Both the position numbers and the translations under genes were made by a program. This document shows positions 23,645 through 32,231 of a stretch of 64,000 nucleotides of DNA, one piece after another (within the stretch, counting starts at the first letter, position 1; the number at the start of each line of letters is the position of its first letter). Under the pieces are notes generated by a model. That model was not told the DNA's origin and searched no databases. It saw only the letters and a list, made by a program, of their open reading frames with translations. This DNA comes from CAYLLN01 sp036496265 (lineage in GTDB: Bacteria > Planctomycetota > Planctomycetia > Pirellulales > Pirellulaceae). The DNA lies in contig DASXLL010000370.1 of NCBI GenBank assembly GCA_036496265.1, forward strand, positions 1 through 64,000, read 5' to 3'.

Positions 23645-25732
23645 ATGGCGGCCACGATGTCGCTAGCCAGCAATAAGTCGGACGATTCAACATATGCGCG
23701 CGATGTGATCGCTCTGCTTGCGCCACCGAAGTCGCCGGGCGAGATTGGCCGTCTCGGGCCATATCCGATCTTGAAGCTGCTTGGTTCGGGCGGAATGGGT
23801 GCGGTGTTCCTGGCCCAAGACGAGCAATTGCAACGTCAGATCGCCATCAAAGTTATGAAGCCGGGTTTGGCGGCCTCACCCGAAGAACGCCACCGGTTCC
23901 TTCGCGAAGCGCGGGCCGTGGCTGCGCTTAACAACGACAACATCGTGAAGATTTATCATGTGGGCGGCGACCACGGCTCACCCTGGCTGGCTATGGAATT
24001 GCTCGAAGGCGAGTCACTGAAGACGCGATTAGACCAGCACGGACGATTGGATGTCTTAGAGGCGGTAAAAATTGGGCGGCAGATTGCTGAAGCTTTAGCT
24101 GCCGCGCATTTGCGTGGCCTTATACATCGCGATATCAAACCGGAAAACGTATGGTTGGAAATGGCGAACGCACCGCGTAAGCGCTCCGCTGGTGTGTCTT
24201 CACCAAAGACTAGCGTCGCCTTTCAGGACGAAACTGCTCCTTTACACGAGTGCTCAGCCTTCCACTGGGATCGTGTCAAGGTGCTTGATTTCGGCCTGGC
24301 ACGTCTCGATTCCGACGATGTCCAGATCACGCGGTCCGGATTTATAGTTGGCACTCCTGGGTATATGGCGCCTGAGCAAGCCCGTGGAGATGACGTTGAT
24401 GCGCGGTGCGATCTGTTTAGCCTTGGCTGCGTGATGTATCGAATGCTCGCTGGCTTTGCCCCGTTCCGTGGCAAAGACACGATGGCAGTGCTCGCAGCCC
24501 TCGCGACACACACACCGCCGCCGATTGGCGATCAATCGCCCGACATTCCTGCGGCTCTCAGTGATTTGATTGCCAAACTCGTAGCCAAAGAGCCAGAGTT
24601 TCGACCGTCGTCCGCTGACCAAATTGCCAAATCACTCGCAGTTATCGAAATCGCGTGTGCCAAGTCCTCAACCCCAAATCCCAATCCCGTCGATCCCGTA
24701 GCCGCAACCATGGAGTTGGCTTCCACGACGGAGTTATTTCCTTCACGACGCAAGCCCTATCGCCACGCAATCTTTCTGGCAATGGCAGCGACAGTCATAT
24801 GCGGCACACTCGGCATCGTTGCTTTCTTTCAGCCGCCTCGCGGCGAAATCGTCGTTGAACTTGGCGATGGCGTTCCAGCCGACGACGTCAAGATAGAAGT
24901 AGAGGGCAATGGCGAATTAAAAACCGCGGATCCCAGAAGCGGTTGGAGAATCTCCACTCGCGAAGGCACCTACAACGTTCATGTGGAAGGAGCCACTGAC
25001 CGATTTGACATCGACCAGAACATCATTTCCGTTCGCCCCCGCGAAGCAACACGCGTCAAAGTAACCCTCAAACCAACGAATATGACCGCGAACGATGTGA
25101 CCTTTCCCAACGCATCTTCACCGCGAGATTCTCGACTGTTAGGAGACTCGCAGCGATTTGTTACTAAACCTAATCCTACCACTGCGTCTGAACATTGGCT
25201 TTCACTTTTCAATGGAACTGATACAAGAAGCTTGATATTCAAAGACAACGGCGGAAGACCGTGGATGCTGGACCACGGTCTTTTGGTTGGGGGACCCGCA
25301 ATTGGAAATGAAACGGTTACCATGACGTCACTTCAATCGAGTTTCAAGAACTTTCACCTCCGGCTCGAGGCCAATATGACCGGCGAGCTACTCGGTTGGG
25401 TTGTTGTTCGAGTTACTAATGATCGCAATGACCGTCGCTATCGTGTGCGACTGGGAAGCGGTGATCTCATTTTTCAAACGAAATCGAAGTCAGGGCCTCG
25501 CCTCCCTCAACGTTTACAGGGCGGTCAATCGCTCAGCGTGATAAAGGCCGGCGAGTGGTTCTCACAAGAGGTAATCGCTATCGACGACGAGATCACGGTC
25601 ATCGTCAACCAAAAGGAGATTCTTCGGTATCAGGATCGAAGTCACCATTTACCTTCGGGTGCCGTCGCGGTCAGTTGCGGGAAGGGCACCACGATGCAAG
25701 TTCGAAAAGTCGAGATCAAGGAACTGCCTTAG
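23645..25732 (+). CDS. Ser/Thr protein kinase with a membrane segment and a DUF1080-like C-terminal domain
   Basis: A 695-residue protein. The kinase domain (about residues 40-320) has the glycine loop LGSGGMGAVF (46-55), Lys69 in AIKVM, catalytic HRDIKPEN (about 160-167), DFGLA (about 216) and GTPGYMAPEQ (about 233), so it should be active. A membrane helix follows at about 375-395 (AIFLAMAATVICGTLGIVAFF), then a beta domain with GEIVVELGDG resembling carboxypeptidase-regulatory-like or PEGA repeats. The C-terminus (about 500-695) starts WLSLFNGTD and has lectin-like GWVVVRVTNDRND, as in DUF1080 (3-keto-disaccharide hydrolase). So an external glycan-like sensor or enzyme is fused to an internal kinase. 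The start is uncertain (23645, 23657, or a TTG at 23624). Confidence 0.9.
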   Translation: MAATMSLASNKSDDSTYARDVIALLAPPKSPGEIGRLGPYPILKLLGSGGMGAVFLAQDEQLQRQIAIKVMKPGLAASPEERHRFLREARAVAALNNDNIVKIYHVGGDHGSPWLAMELLEGESLKTRLDQHGRLDVLEAVKIGRQIAEALAAAHLRGLIHRDIKPENVWLEMANAPRKRSAGVSSPKTSVAFQDETAPLHECSAFHWDRVKVLDFGLARLDSDDVQITRSGFIVGTPGYMAPEQARGDDVDARCDLFSLGCVMYRMLAGFAPFRGKDTMAVLAALATHTPPPIGDQSPDIPAALSDLIAKLVAKEPEFRPSSADQIAKSLAVIEIACAKSSTPNPNPVDPVAATMELASTTELFPSRRKPYRHAIFLAMAATVICGTLGIVAFFQPPRGEIVVELGDGVPADDVKIEVEGNGELKTADPRSGWRISTREGTYNVHVEGATDRFDIDQNIISVRPREATRVKVTLKPTNMTANDVTFPNASSPRDSRLLGDSQRFVTKPNPTTASEHWLSLFNGTDTRSLIFKDNGGRPWMLDHGLLVGGPAIGNETVTMTSLQSSFKNFHLRLEANMTGELLGWVVVRVTNDRNDRRYRVRLGSGDLIFQTKSKSGPRLPQRLQGGQSLSVIKAGEWFSQEVIAIDDEITVIVNQKEILRYQDRSHHLPSGAVAVSCGKGTTMQVRKVEIKELP

Positions 25733-25772
25733 GTTGAGATCAATAGTTCCCAGAATTCGATCAAGAAATGCA

Positions 25773-25808
25773 AAACGGCACGATTCCAGCGAAGGAATCG
25801 CGCCGTTT
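25773..25808. terminator. Bidirectional hairpin terminator
   Basis: AAACGGC-A-CGATTCC and GGAATCG-C-GCCGTTT form a 15-base stem with one mismatch around an AGCGAA loop. The outer A/T ends give short U-tracts in both directions. It lies 40 bases after the kinase stop and 79 bases after the stop of the convergent gene at 25887, so it can serve both. Confidence 0.75.
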
Positions 25809-25842
25809 GCTTGCCAATCGCTCCCGAACGGAGTCTTGTCGT

Positions 25843-25865
25843 AGGATAGGCGTCTCGCCTGTCCT
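25843..25865. repeat. REP-like palindrome (AGGATAGGCGTCT unit)
   Basis: AGGATAGGCG-TCT-CGCCTGTCCT is a near-perfect inverted repeat in the intergenic space between convergent genes. It is the same unit type as 41699, 50236 and 63302. Confidence 0.65.
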
Positions 25866-25886
25866 CAGTAGTTCTTTATTAAGCGG

Positions 25887-27191
25887 CTACGGCAGAATCG
25901 CAATGATTCCCAGCGCGGCCATCGTCTCGGTCGCGGCCCCGCGGAGCGACAGGGGGAACGGCGGAATCATCCAGGGAGCACAACTGCCGGGACGGTAATA
26001 GCCCAGAGCATATTGGCATTCCGTCGGCGGGTTGATGCCCATCCGGTAGGGCAGCAAGGCCAGGTTCATCACAAAGTGGCAGCCACTGAGGATCGGCTGA
26101 CGCACCGGGCCGGCCGTGTGACCGTAGCGTTCGAGCTGCACTTCTTCGAAGTATAGCGGCTTATGGCAGACCGCCGACGCCTGGTAGTGGAACGAGCTCG
26201 CCAGCCAGGTCCGCTCCTGCGTCCGCAGGCCGCCCAGCGGGCATTCAGGGGGCAGCCGCCACCAGGCGGTGATATAGCACAGGCCATCCTCGCCGAGTTC
26301 ACTGACCGATAGCCGCTGCTCCTTGCCGGCATCATCGACGATGACCACGGCGTTATTGCTGAGCGAGAGCATCTTGCCGGTGGCTACCACACGGCCGCGG
26401 CGGTCGGTCCACGAGCGCGTTTCCAACAGCCGCAGCTTGTCCGCCCGATCCGCCTCGTCCTCTTCGGCCGTCAAATCGGGGTTAAAGCGCGGCGTGATGT
26501 CGAGCGAGATGTTGCGGATCGAATCGGAAAGCAGCCGATCGCGAAACGCGTGGCAGTTCGTCTCCAAATCGCAGCAATTACGGTCGTTATAAACGCGGTC
26601 GCAGGGTGCTGAAGGGACTGAACTGCGCTCGAAGGGTTCCGCGCCATAGGGCGACTGATAAGAGCCGCTCGGGGCGCTCCGGGCGCCGCCTGGTTGCTGG
26701 GCCACCGTCATCGCGGGCGGCTCGATGCTAGGAGCAGCCCGTCGCACCGGCGAAAATCGCCCTGGCGCCGGCAACTCCTCAACGGTCGCTTCCGCCTGCG
26801 TCGGCTGAAGCACCAATTCCGGCTCCGCCTTGGGCTTCCGATCCCCAAACGGATCATTGAACGGATTGGCATACTGAGCCTGCTTCACGCTCGGATCGAT
26901 CCGCGTAATATTCCACCCGGCTGAAGCTTGCGGCTTCGATTGCCACCGCAGCACATTGGAATCGCCAGCCGCGTCTTCGATCGGCCGGGCGTCCACATTC
27001 TGCGGCAACGTTTGCGGCTCCGCCGACTGTGCCAATACGATTGAGCACCAACTCAAAGAAATCGCTGCGCATACGTTCGGCAGGAGTCGCCCGCCAGGAG
27101 ACAGGAGACACGCGACAGGAGACGGCACGGACAGCACCCCTGTCCCCTGTCCCCTGTCCCCTGTCTCCTCGTCCTCAGTCCGCCTTACCAT
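25887..27191 (-). CDS. Hypothetical exported protein
   Basis: About 434 residues if started at the ATG at 27191. Residues near 40-55 (VCAAISLSWCSIVLAQSAEP) look like a signal peptide, so the real start may be an internal GTG or TTG after the word-repeat tract at 27091-27169. The body has a Pro-rich region, then a conserved-looking C-terminal half: TRSWTDRRGRVVATGKMLSLSNNAVVIVDDAGKEQRLSVSEL, which is the SHD1-type (SLA1 homology) module widespread in planctomycetes, followed by TAWWRLPPECPLGGL and a region naming a fixed set of Cys and Trp. Function unknown. It follows guaB on the same strand with a 17-base overlap if the long start is right. Confidence 0.65.
   Translation of the reverse strand: MVRRTEDEETGDRGQGTGVLSVPSPVACLLSPGGRLLPNVCAAISLSWCSIVLAQSAEPQTLPQNVDARPIEDAAGDSNVLRWQSKPQASAGWNITRIDPSVKQAQYANPFNDPFGDRKPKAEPELVLQPTQAEATVEELPAPGRFSPVRRAAPSIEPPAMTVAQQPGGARSAPSGSYQSPYGAEPFERSSVPSAPCDRVYNDRNCCDLETNCHAFRDRLLSDSIRNISLDITPRFNPDLTAEEDEADRADKLRLLETRSWTDRRGRVVATGKMLSLSNNAVVIVDDAGKEQRLSVSELGEDGLCYITAWWRLPPECPLGGLRTQERTWLASSFHYQASAVCHKPLYFEEVQLERYGHTAGPVRQPILSGCHFVMNLALLPYRMGINPPTECQYALGYYRPGSCAPWMIPPFPLSLRGAATETMAALGIIAILP
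27091..27169. repeat. CTGTCCC-word repeat in two inverted arms
   Basis: The left arm repeats GGAGACA (27097-27125). After a short spacer the right arm repeats CCCTGT four times and ends CTGTCTCCTC. The arms are roughly complementary. It lies between guaB and the next gene's likely signal peptide and is read in frame in the long form of that gene. The same word occurs at 46073-46110. Confidence 0.7.
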
Positions 27192-28659
27192 CATGGTATT
27201 CGGGGCTGTAGTTCGGTGCTTCCTGCGTAATAGCAATGTCATGGGGGTGGCTCTCCCGCACGCTGGCGGCTGAGATTTGTATGAACCGCGTATCCGTACG
27301 CAGCTCGTCAATCGTTCGTGTTCCGCAATAACCCATGCCGGCACGCAACCCGCCGACAAGCTGATAGACGAAATCGGAGAGCGGCCCTTTGAACGGGACG
27401 CGTCCTTCGATTCCCTCTGGGACCAGCTTGCCGGTTCCCCCGTTGCTGTCGGCCTGGCGATATCGTTCGCTCGATCCTTTCACCATCGCACCGAGGCTAC
27501 CCATCCCGCGATAAGCTTTGAACGTGCGGCCTTGGTACAAAATCGTCTTGCCCGGACTTTCGGCCAGGCCGGCAAACAATCCGCCGATCATCACGCAATG
27601 TGCGCCGGCGGCGATCGCCTTGGTTATGTCACCGGAAAAACGAATCCCGCCGTCGGCAATGATCGGCGTGTTGTTCGCCTTCGCGGCTTGGGCGGCTTCA
27701 TAAATCGCCGTGATCTGCGGCACGCCCACGCCGCTGATCACGCGGGTCGTGCAAATCGACCCCGGACCAATTCCGACTTTCACGGCGTCGGCGCCGGCGG
27801 CAATCAAGGCTTTAGCGCCATCGCCGGTTGCCACATTCCCCGCGATGACGTCGATATTGTCCCAACGTTTTTTCAGCTCGCGAACCGTCTCGACTACGTT
27901 CTTCGAGTGGCCATGAGCCGAATCGACCACCAGCACGTCCACGCCAGTCGAAATCAGGCTGCTGGCACGCTCGTAGTCATGCACACCCACCGCCGCGCCG
28001 ACACGCAGTCTCCCTAGCTTGTCCATGCAAGCATGGGGAAACCGCTTCATCATGTCGATGTCGCGGATGGTGATAATGCCGGTCAGGCAATATGTATCGT
28101 CAACCAAGAGCAACTTCTCGACCTTTTTAGCCGTCAAAATTCTCTCAGCTTCCTCAAGTGTCACAGTTCCCCGCGCCGTAACGAGGTTATCCTTCGTCAT
28201 CACCTCGCGAATCGGCTGCTTGCTGTTCTCCAAAAACCGCAAATCCCGCCGCGTGAGAATTCCCACCAGCTTGTTGCTAGCATCGGTGATCGGAAACCCG
28301 CTCACGTTCTTCGTCTTCATCATCGCCTGCGCCGTGCTCACCGGATCCTCCGGCCGCAACGTCACCGGATCGGTAATGATGCCATTCGCCGACCGCTTCA
28401 CCTTATTCACTTCATCCGTCTGCAGCTCCACCGACATGTTCTTATGAATGATCCCAATCCCACCCTCCTTCGCCAGCGCAATCGCCATCTCATGTTCCGT
28501 CACCGTGTCCATCGGTGAGCTCAGCAGCGGAATGTTGATCGAAATCCGCTTCGTCAGCCGCGTCGCCACACTACAATCCGCCGGCACGATCTCACTAAAC
28601 CGCGGCTCCAAGAGTACATCGTCGAACGTGATCGCGTTGCGAATGAGTTTGTCTTGCAT
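27175..28659 (-). CDS. guaB: Inosine-5'-monophosphate dehydrogenase
   Basis: A 494-residue enzyme that oxidises IMP to XMP with NAD+, the committing step of GMP synthesis. N-terminal catalytic part: TFDDVLLEPRFSEI and SSPMDTVTEHEMAIALA. Two CBS domains span about residues 95-210 (VSTAQAMMKTKNVSGFPITD and AERILTAKKVEKLLLVDD). Barrel resumes: VVDSAHGHS, GNVATGDGA, VGIGPGSICTTR with the catalytic Cys at about 305, ADGGIRFSGD, and YRGMGSLGAM. GGAGG lies 7-8 bases before the ATG at 28659, deciding the start against a longer open frame. Cytoplasmic. Complete and of normal length. A REP palindrome (28672-28698) sits directly upstream of the ribosome-binding site. Confidence 0.97.
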   Translation of the reverse strand: MQDKLIRNAITFDDVLLEPRFSEIVPADCSVATRLTKRISINIPLLSSPMDTVTEHEMAIALAKEGGIGIIHKNMSVELQTDEVNKVKRSANGIITDPVTLRPEDPVSTAQAMMKTKNVSGFPITDASNKLVGILTRRDLRFLENSKQPIREVMTKDNLVTARGTVTLEEAERILTAKKVEKLLLVDDTYCLTGIITIRDIDMMKRFPHACMDKLGRLRVGAAVGVHDYERASSLISTGVDVLVVDSAHGHSKNVVETVRELKKRWDNIDVIAGNVATGDGAKALIAAGADAVKVGIGPGSICTTRVISGVGVPQITAIYEAAQAAKANNTPIIADGGIRFSGDITKAIAAGAHCVMIGGLFAGLAESPGKTILYQGRTFKAYRGMGSLGAMVKGSSERYRQADSNGGTGKLVPEGIEGRVPFKGPLSDFVYQLVGGLRAGMGYCGTRTIDELRTDTRFIQISAASVRESHPHDIAITQEAPNYSPEYHDGKAD

Positions 28660-29096
28660 CAATGCCTCCGTGTAGGTCCAGCCTGCCGGGCGGGACCTGA
28701 ACTGCCGATTCAACCCACCATCACCGTTTAACCGCCGCGTCCACGCGGCGGTTTTGGGAGGGCGAGGCTCCCGCCGAGCCAAATTTTGGATGAATCTTGA
28801 ATTATGTCCCGATTTGGCACGGCAGGGCAGGGGGTTGGCAAAACATGACTGCTTCACGTCGTGAAACAAGGGCTGTAAGCCCACCGGCTTGCCGCAACGC
28901 GGCAACCTTCGTCAGCCTAGGGCAACGCCCTAGGTCAACGGGGCCACAAATCCCACGTTATATTTTCCCAACCCCCAACGGGGCGAAATCGCGTTTCGGA
29001 AAACGACATTAACCGCGACCAAATCTACCTACCGAACGACGCAATCTATTTCTATTTCCTGCTTGCCACATTCGCGACAACCACGACGGGTAAAAA
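28660..29096. other. REP-rich intergenic region between guaB and the Y1 transposase
   Basis: No gene. It contains the palindrome GTAGGTCCAGCCTGCC.GGCGGGACCT (28672-28698), a strong hairpin ACCGCCGCG-TCCA-CGCGGCGGT followed by TTTT (28731-28755, terminator-like on the plus strand), a GGGAGGGCGAGGCTCCC unit (28756-28772, also at 50897), and a cluster upstream of the transposase: GCCGCAACGCGGC (about 28891) and CCTAGGGCAACGCCCTAGG (28916-28934). The last are likely the REP sequences recognised by the neighbouring transposase. Confidence 0.6.
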
Positions 29097-29552
29097 ATGC
29101 CCCAATCCCTCGCCCGCGTCCTAATCCACATCGTCTTCTCCACCAAAAACCGCGAACCCCTCCTCCGCGACAAATCGATCCGCGGCGAACTCCACGCCTA
29201 CACGCTTACTATCCTCAACTCCCTCGAATGTCCGTCCTTAGAAATCAATAGCGTCGCCGACCACATCCACATCCTCTGCGTCCTCTCCCGAAAAATCGCA
29301 CTCATGAACCTGATCGAAGGGATCAAAACCAGCACCTCCAAATGGATCAAAACCAAAGGCCGCGATTATCGCGGCTTCCACTGGCAACGCGGCTACGGCG
29401 CATTTTCCGTCAGCGAATCCAAAGCCCCCGAAGTCAAACGATATATCCAGCGCCAAGAAGAACATCACCGCCGCCTCACCTACCAAGACGAATTCCGCGC
29501 CCTCTGCGACAAACACGGCCTGCCCATCGACGAACGATACGTGTGGGACTAA
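29097..29552 (+). CDS. REP-associated tyrosine transposase (IS200-like Y1 family)
   Basis: A 151-residue single-strand DNA transposase of the Y1/HUH type. It has the RVLIHIVFSTKNREPLL start, the HUH motif in VADHIHIL (His56, His58) and a catalytic Tyr116 in VKRYIQRQEEHH, in the order typical of REP-associated (RAYT) proteins, which move or maintain short palindromes rather than themselves. All key residues are present, so it may be active. The ATG at 29097 is the natural start. Palindromes lie on both sides: 28891-28934 upstream and 29610-29660 downstream. It stands alone, with no accessory gene. Confidence 0.88.
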   Translation: MPQSLARVLIHIVFSTKNREPLLRDKSIRGELHAYTLTILNSLECPSLEINSVADHIHILCVLSRKIALMNLIEGIKTSTSKWIKTKGRDYRGFHWQRGYGAFSVSESKAPEVKRYIQRQEEHHRRLTYQDEFRALCDKHGLPIDERYVWD

Positions 29553-29843
29553 CGCCTCAACGTCGGCGTGCCGCACCCAGCGCGCCCCGTTGGGGCTTGT
29601 AACGATTTACACGCGATCATCGTCCCAGGCCGACGCTCCGCTTGGCCTGGGCTAACGAAGGTAGGCCCCTTGGGCCTGCAAACAGAAGAGCCCGTGCGCG
29701 ACAGTAACAGCGCGCCGAGCAATCACCTATAAACTTATCCGCGACCAAATCAGTCGAGCATGATTATGCCAATAACGAATTCTATTTCAACAACATTCTC
29801 CCTATGGAAACGTATTTCAGGGGCACTAATCGAAGAATGGACA
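29553..29843. repeat. Palindromes downstream of the Y1 transposase, then a gene-free stretch
   Basis: CCCAGGCCGACGCTCCGCT-TGGCCTGGG (29626-29654) is an inverted repeat with stem CCCAGGCC/GGCCTGGG, and GGCCCCTTGGGCC (29666-29678) is another. GCGCCCCGTTGGGGCTTG (29582-29599) resembles the CCCCAACGGGGCG before the gene (28973-28985). So a similar set of units flanks the transposase on both sides. From about 29700 to 29843 no feature is seen. Confidence 0.6.
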
Positions 29844-30449
29844 CTACTGATACCGCCCTTCGCGGTTGATGCGGGCGAAGACGTCGTTGAGGACCCAGTG
29901 GAAGACACAGAGATGAATACTCTCGACCATCCCCATGTCATCCAGCTCAACATGTAACCCATGCTGCTGCATCTGCTTGAGCTTGCCGCCGCTGTAGCCG
30001 GTGAGGCCGAAGGTGGTTAAGCCGTGGCGGTTGGCCCAATCGACGGCAGTGAGGATGTTGGGGCTGTTGCCGCTGCCGCTGATGGCGAGCAGGAGGTCGC
30101 CTTTGGAGCCGTAGTTCATGAGCTGCTGGAGGAAGATTTGGTCGTAGCCGCAGTCGTTGCCAACCGCGAGGAGCCAGCCGGCGTTATCGGTGAGGCTAAG
30201 AACCTTCAGCCGCTGTTTCAATTCGTCGTTCAGATCCTCCGGCCGTAGCGAGCTTTTACCAAGGTCTTCGGCCATGTGACTCGCCGTCGTCCCACTGCCG
30301 CCATTGCCGATGATGAACACGAAGCGGCCGTTTTTCCAGGCATCAAAAACGAGGTCGGCCCATTTTTGGATATCGGCCTGATTGAGCCGCGACACTTCGC
30401 GATTGAGGCGATCGAGATACGACGGCAGGTTGAGGGTGGCGCCGAGCAT
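29844..30449 (-). CDS. SIS-domain sugar isomerase, GmhA-like
   Basis: A 201-residue single SIS domain. Typical elements: FIIGNGGSGTTASHMAEDLGKS (about 45-66), LAVGNDCGYDQIFLQQL (about 94-110), LLLAISGSGNSPNIL (phosphosugar binding, about 119-133) and FGLTGYSGGKLKQ. Relatives isomerise sedoheptulose 7-phosphate for heptose-containing lipopolysaccharide or similar cell-surface sugars; whether that is the substrate here is not certain. Cytoplasmic. ATG at 30449. It has no sugar-nucleotide genes next to it. The upstream intergenic space holds word repeats (30455-30551). Confidence 0.87.
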   Translation of the reverse strand: MLGATLNLPSYLDRLNREVSRLNQADIQKWADLVFDAWKNGRFVFIIGNGGSGTTASHMAEDLGKSSLRPEDLNDELKQRLKVLSLTDNAGWLLAVGNDCGYDQIFLQQLMNYGSKGDLLLAISGSGNSPNILTAVDWANRHGLTTFGLTGYSGGKLKQMQQHGLHVELDDMGMVESIHLCVFHWVLNDVFARINREGRYQ

Positions 30450-30454
30450 GAGTT

Positions 30455-30551
30455 AAAAGTCCAAAGTCTAAAGTCCGAGGTCCAAAGTTGAAGATTTGAT
30501 GCGTGCTTGCCTCAACTACTGTGTACTGAGTGCCTAGTACTGAGTACAGAG
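30455..30551. repeat. AGTCCAA-word tract plus a TACTGAGTAC-word tract
   Basis: 30455-30490 repeats AGTCCAAAG/AGTCTAAAG with drift. 30518-30551 reads ACTGTGTACTGAG, then CTAGTACTGAGTAC, a degenerate relative of the palindrome at 7549. Both words occur elsewhere in the window in unrelated contexts. No gene lies between 30450 and 30578. Confidence 0.65.
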
Positions 30552-30578
30552 GATGGCTTAAAGCAAATATTTCCACCG

Positions 30579-31919
30579 TCATTCCGGTTTCGGCCGATAG
30601 AAAATAGCTACCGGCAAAATCAGCAGCCCATCAAACGCGAACAGCACGCTCCGCGGCCAGTGCATCGCCTCGATCAGCCGATCGAAACCCATGTAGATCG
30701 CGCCGGAGAGCAATATGGCAATGAAATTCGTCAGATTCATCACCGCAATCATCCGCCCTTTTTGATCGTCGGGCGGCCGCGTCTGAATGAAAACCTGCAC
30801 GGGAATCGCCAGCATCCCGGCCGCGCCGCCCAGGAAAACCAATGCCGGAAAGCTGCCGGCAAATCCGAGCAAATGTCGAAAACCGCCACCAGCGCCTATC
30901 GGCAACGACACAGCCATCAGGAAGAAACCGGCCGCCATCGCCGATGCACCCCAAGTGACCAGCCGAAAATCCGCTTTGCCGCGGCTGATCCGCCCCGCCA
31001 GCACCGCGCCGACCGCAATGCCCAGGCCGATGACCGCCGTCAGCAAGCTCGTCGGCCCTTCACCCACACCAAGCTGCGTCATACCCAGCGAATTGACCGA
31101 CTGCAAAGCCACGCCCGACACAAGCCAGAACATGCACGAGACAACGAGCGCGGCCAAAAGCGGCTTATCTTTGGCCAAGAGCGAACGCGTCGCCACCGGA
31201 ATCGTCAAGCCGGAAAGTTGAAACTTTAAATCCGGTACGGCCGCCGGCACGGGCCGCACCATCAGCGACGTAATCGTCCCCAGGACGCCAATGCCCATGC
31301 AAATCAGCGAACCAATCCACAGCCGCTCCGGCACGCGTTGCCCCGCCGCATCGGACAGCAAATAGCTCAAAAGTCCCGCCGACGCCGTGCCAAAAATGAT
31401 CGCCAAAAACGTCGTCATCAAAATCACGCCATTCGCTCGCGGCAAATCCTTCTCGTGAAACAACTCCGGCAGAATGCCGTATTTTCCCGGCCCAAAAAAC
31501 GCGCTATGCGTGCCCATCAGAAACAGCACGACAAGCAAACCGCGATAGCCAGTTGTGCCATACGCCAGAAATCCGATCATGCCCAGCAGCATGATCCCAA
31601 TTTCAGCCACTTTGCAGACGACAATCATCGTCCGCTTGCTATAGCGATCGGACAGATAGCCAGCAAACCCCGAGAACAGCACGAACGGCAACGAAAAAAT
31701 CATCGTCGCCAGGCCTTGCTCGTCGGCCTTGAGAGCAGCCGCCGCGCCTACCGGAATCGCCAACAGCAGCATGAGCTGCTTGAACAGATTGTCGTTGAAC
31801 GCCCCAAAAAACTGCGTCGCCGTCATGCCCCAGAAGGAGCGATCGCGGAAGAGGAGTGTGCGACACGAATCGGTGGGTGCGACTTCAGCGAGCTTGCAGG
31901 ATTCGGTGAGGTTATCCAT
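30579..31919 (-). CDS. MFS transporter, LplT-like
   Basis: A 446-residue membrane protein with about 12 predicted helices. The FWGMTATQFFGAFNDNLFKQLMLLLAIP segment near the N-terminus, GYLSDRYSKRTMIVVCKVAEI and HSAFFGPGKYGILPE are characteristic of the lysophospholipid transporter LplT/Aas-linked group, which flips lysophospholipids inward for re-acylation. No acyltransferase gene is adjacent, so the substrate is inferred from the family only. The start at 31919 (MDNLTES) is preferred to a start five codons up that would touch the DUF2283 stop. 14 bases separate it from that gene. Confidence 0.85.
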   Translation of the reverse strand: MDNLTESCKLAEVAPTDSCRTLLFRDRSFWGMTATQFFGAFNDNLFKQLMLLLAIPVGAAAALKADEQGLATMIFSLPFVLFSGFAGYLSDRYSKRTMIVVCKVAEIGIMLLGMIGFLAYGTTGYRGLLVVLFLMGTHSAFFGPGKYGILPELFHEKDLPRANGVILMTTFLAIIFGTASAGLLSYLLSDAAGQRVPERLWIGSLICMGIGVLGTITSLMVRPVPAAVPDLKFQLSGLTIPVATRSLLAKDKPLLAALVVSCMFWLVSGVALQSVNSLGMTQLGVGEGPTSLLTAVIGLGIAVGAVLAGRISRGKADFRLVTWGASAMAAGFFLMAVSLPIGAGGGFRHLLGFAGSFPALVFLGGAAGMLAIPVQVFIQTRPPDDQKGRMIAVMNLTNFIAILLSGAIYMGFDRLIEAMHWPRSVLFAFDGLLILPVAIFYRPKPE

Positions 31920-31933
31920 AACGGCCCATAGCA

Positions 31934-32206
31934 TTAGGCCGCCGCCAGGAGCGGTTGGATTTCTTCAGCGGATAGCGGTTCTATCTGAGCGGACGCGAGG
32001 GCTCGATTCAGCGATTCGAGGGTTGTGGATCGTGGAACAGAAATTTCCAACCCGATCGGACGGCCGTCAACGGCGTAATCCAATACGAGTCCATCGCCAC
32101 ACTTTACCGATCGAACACTTTTGTCGCCGATTTTCCGCGGCAGATACAAATAGGCGGCGAGCGGTTGCCCCTTCCGGTAGGTCACTTGTAAATAGCGTTG
32201 ACTCAT
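31934..32206 (-). CDS. DUF2283-like small protein, probable antitoxin partner
   Basis: A 90-residue protein starting MSQRYLQVTYRKGQPLAAYLYLP, with VKCGDGLVLDYAVDGRPIGLEI, the V.Y..DG.P.G.EI signature of DUF2283. The C-terminal 35 residues form a helical tail. DUF2283 proteins often sit beside DUF4258 proteins, and the pair is suspected to be a toxin-antitoxin system. It follows the DUF4258 gene by 25 bases on the same strand, toxin-like gene first. No membrane segment. Confidence 0.7.
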   Translation of the reverse strand: MSQRYLQVTYRKGQPLAAYLYLPRKIGDKSVRSVKCGDGLVLDYAVDGRPIGLEISVPRSTTLESLNRALASAQIEPLSAEEIQPLLAAA

Positions 32207-32231
32207 AATCGATACGGTATGACTGCCGTCG

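Noticed and set aside
31338..31931. 197-residue frame opposite the MFS transporter
   Set aside because: Arg/Gln/His-rich antisense translation of a membrane protein gene, a composition typical of shadow frames at this GC content.
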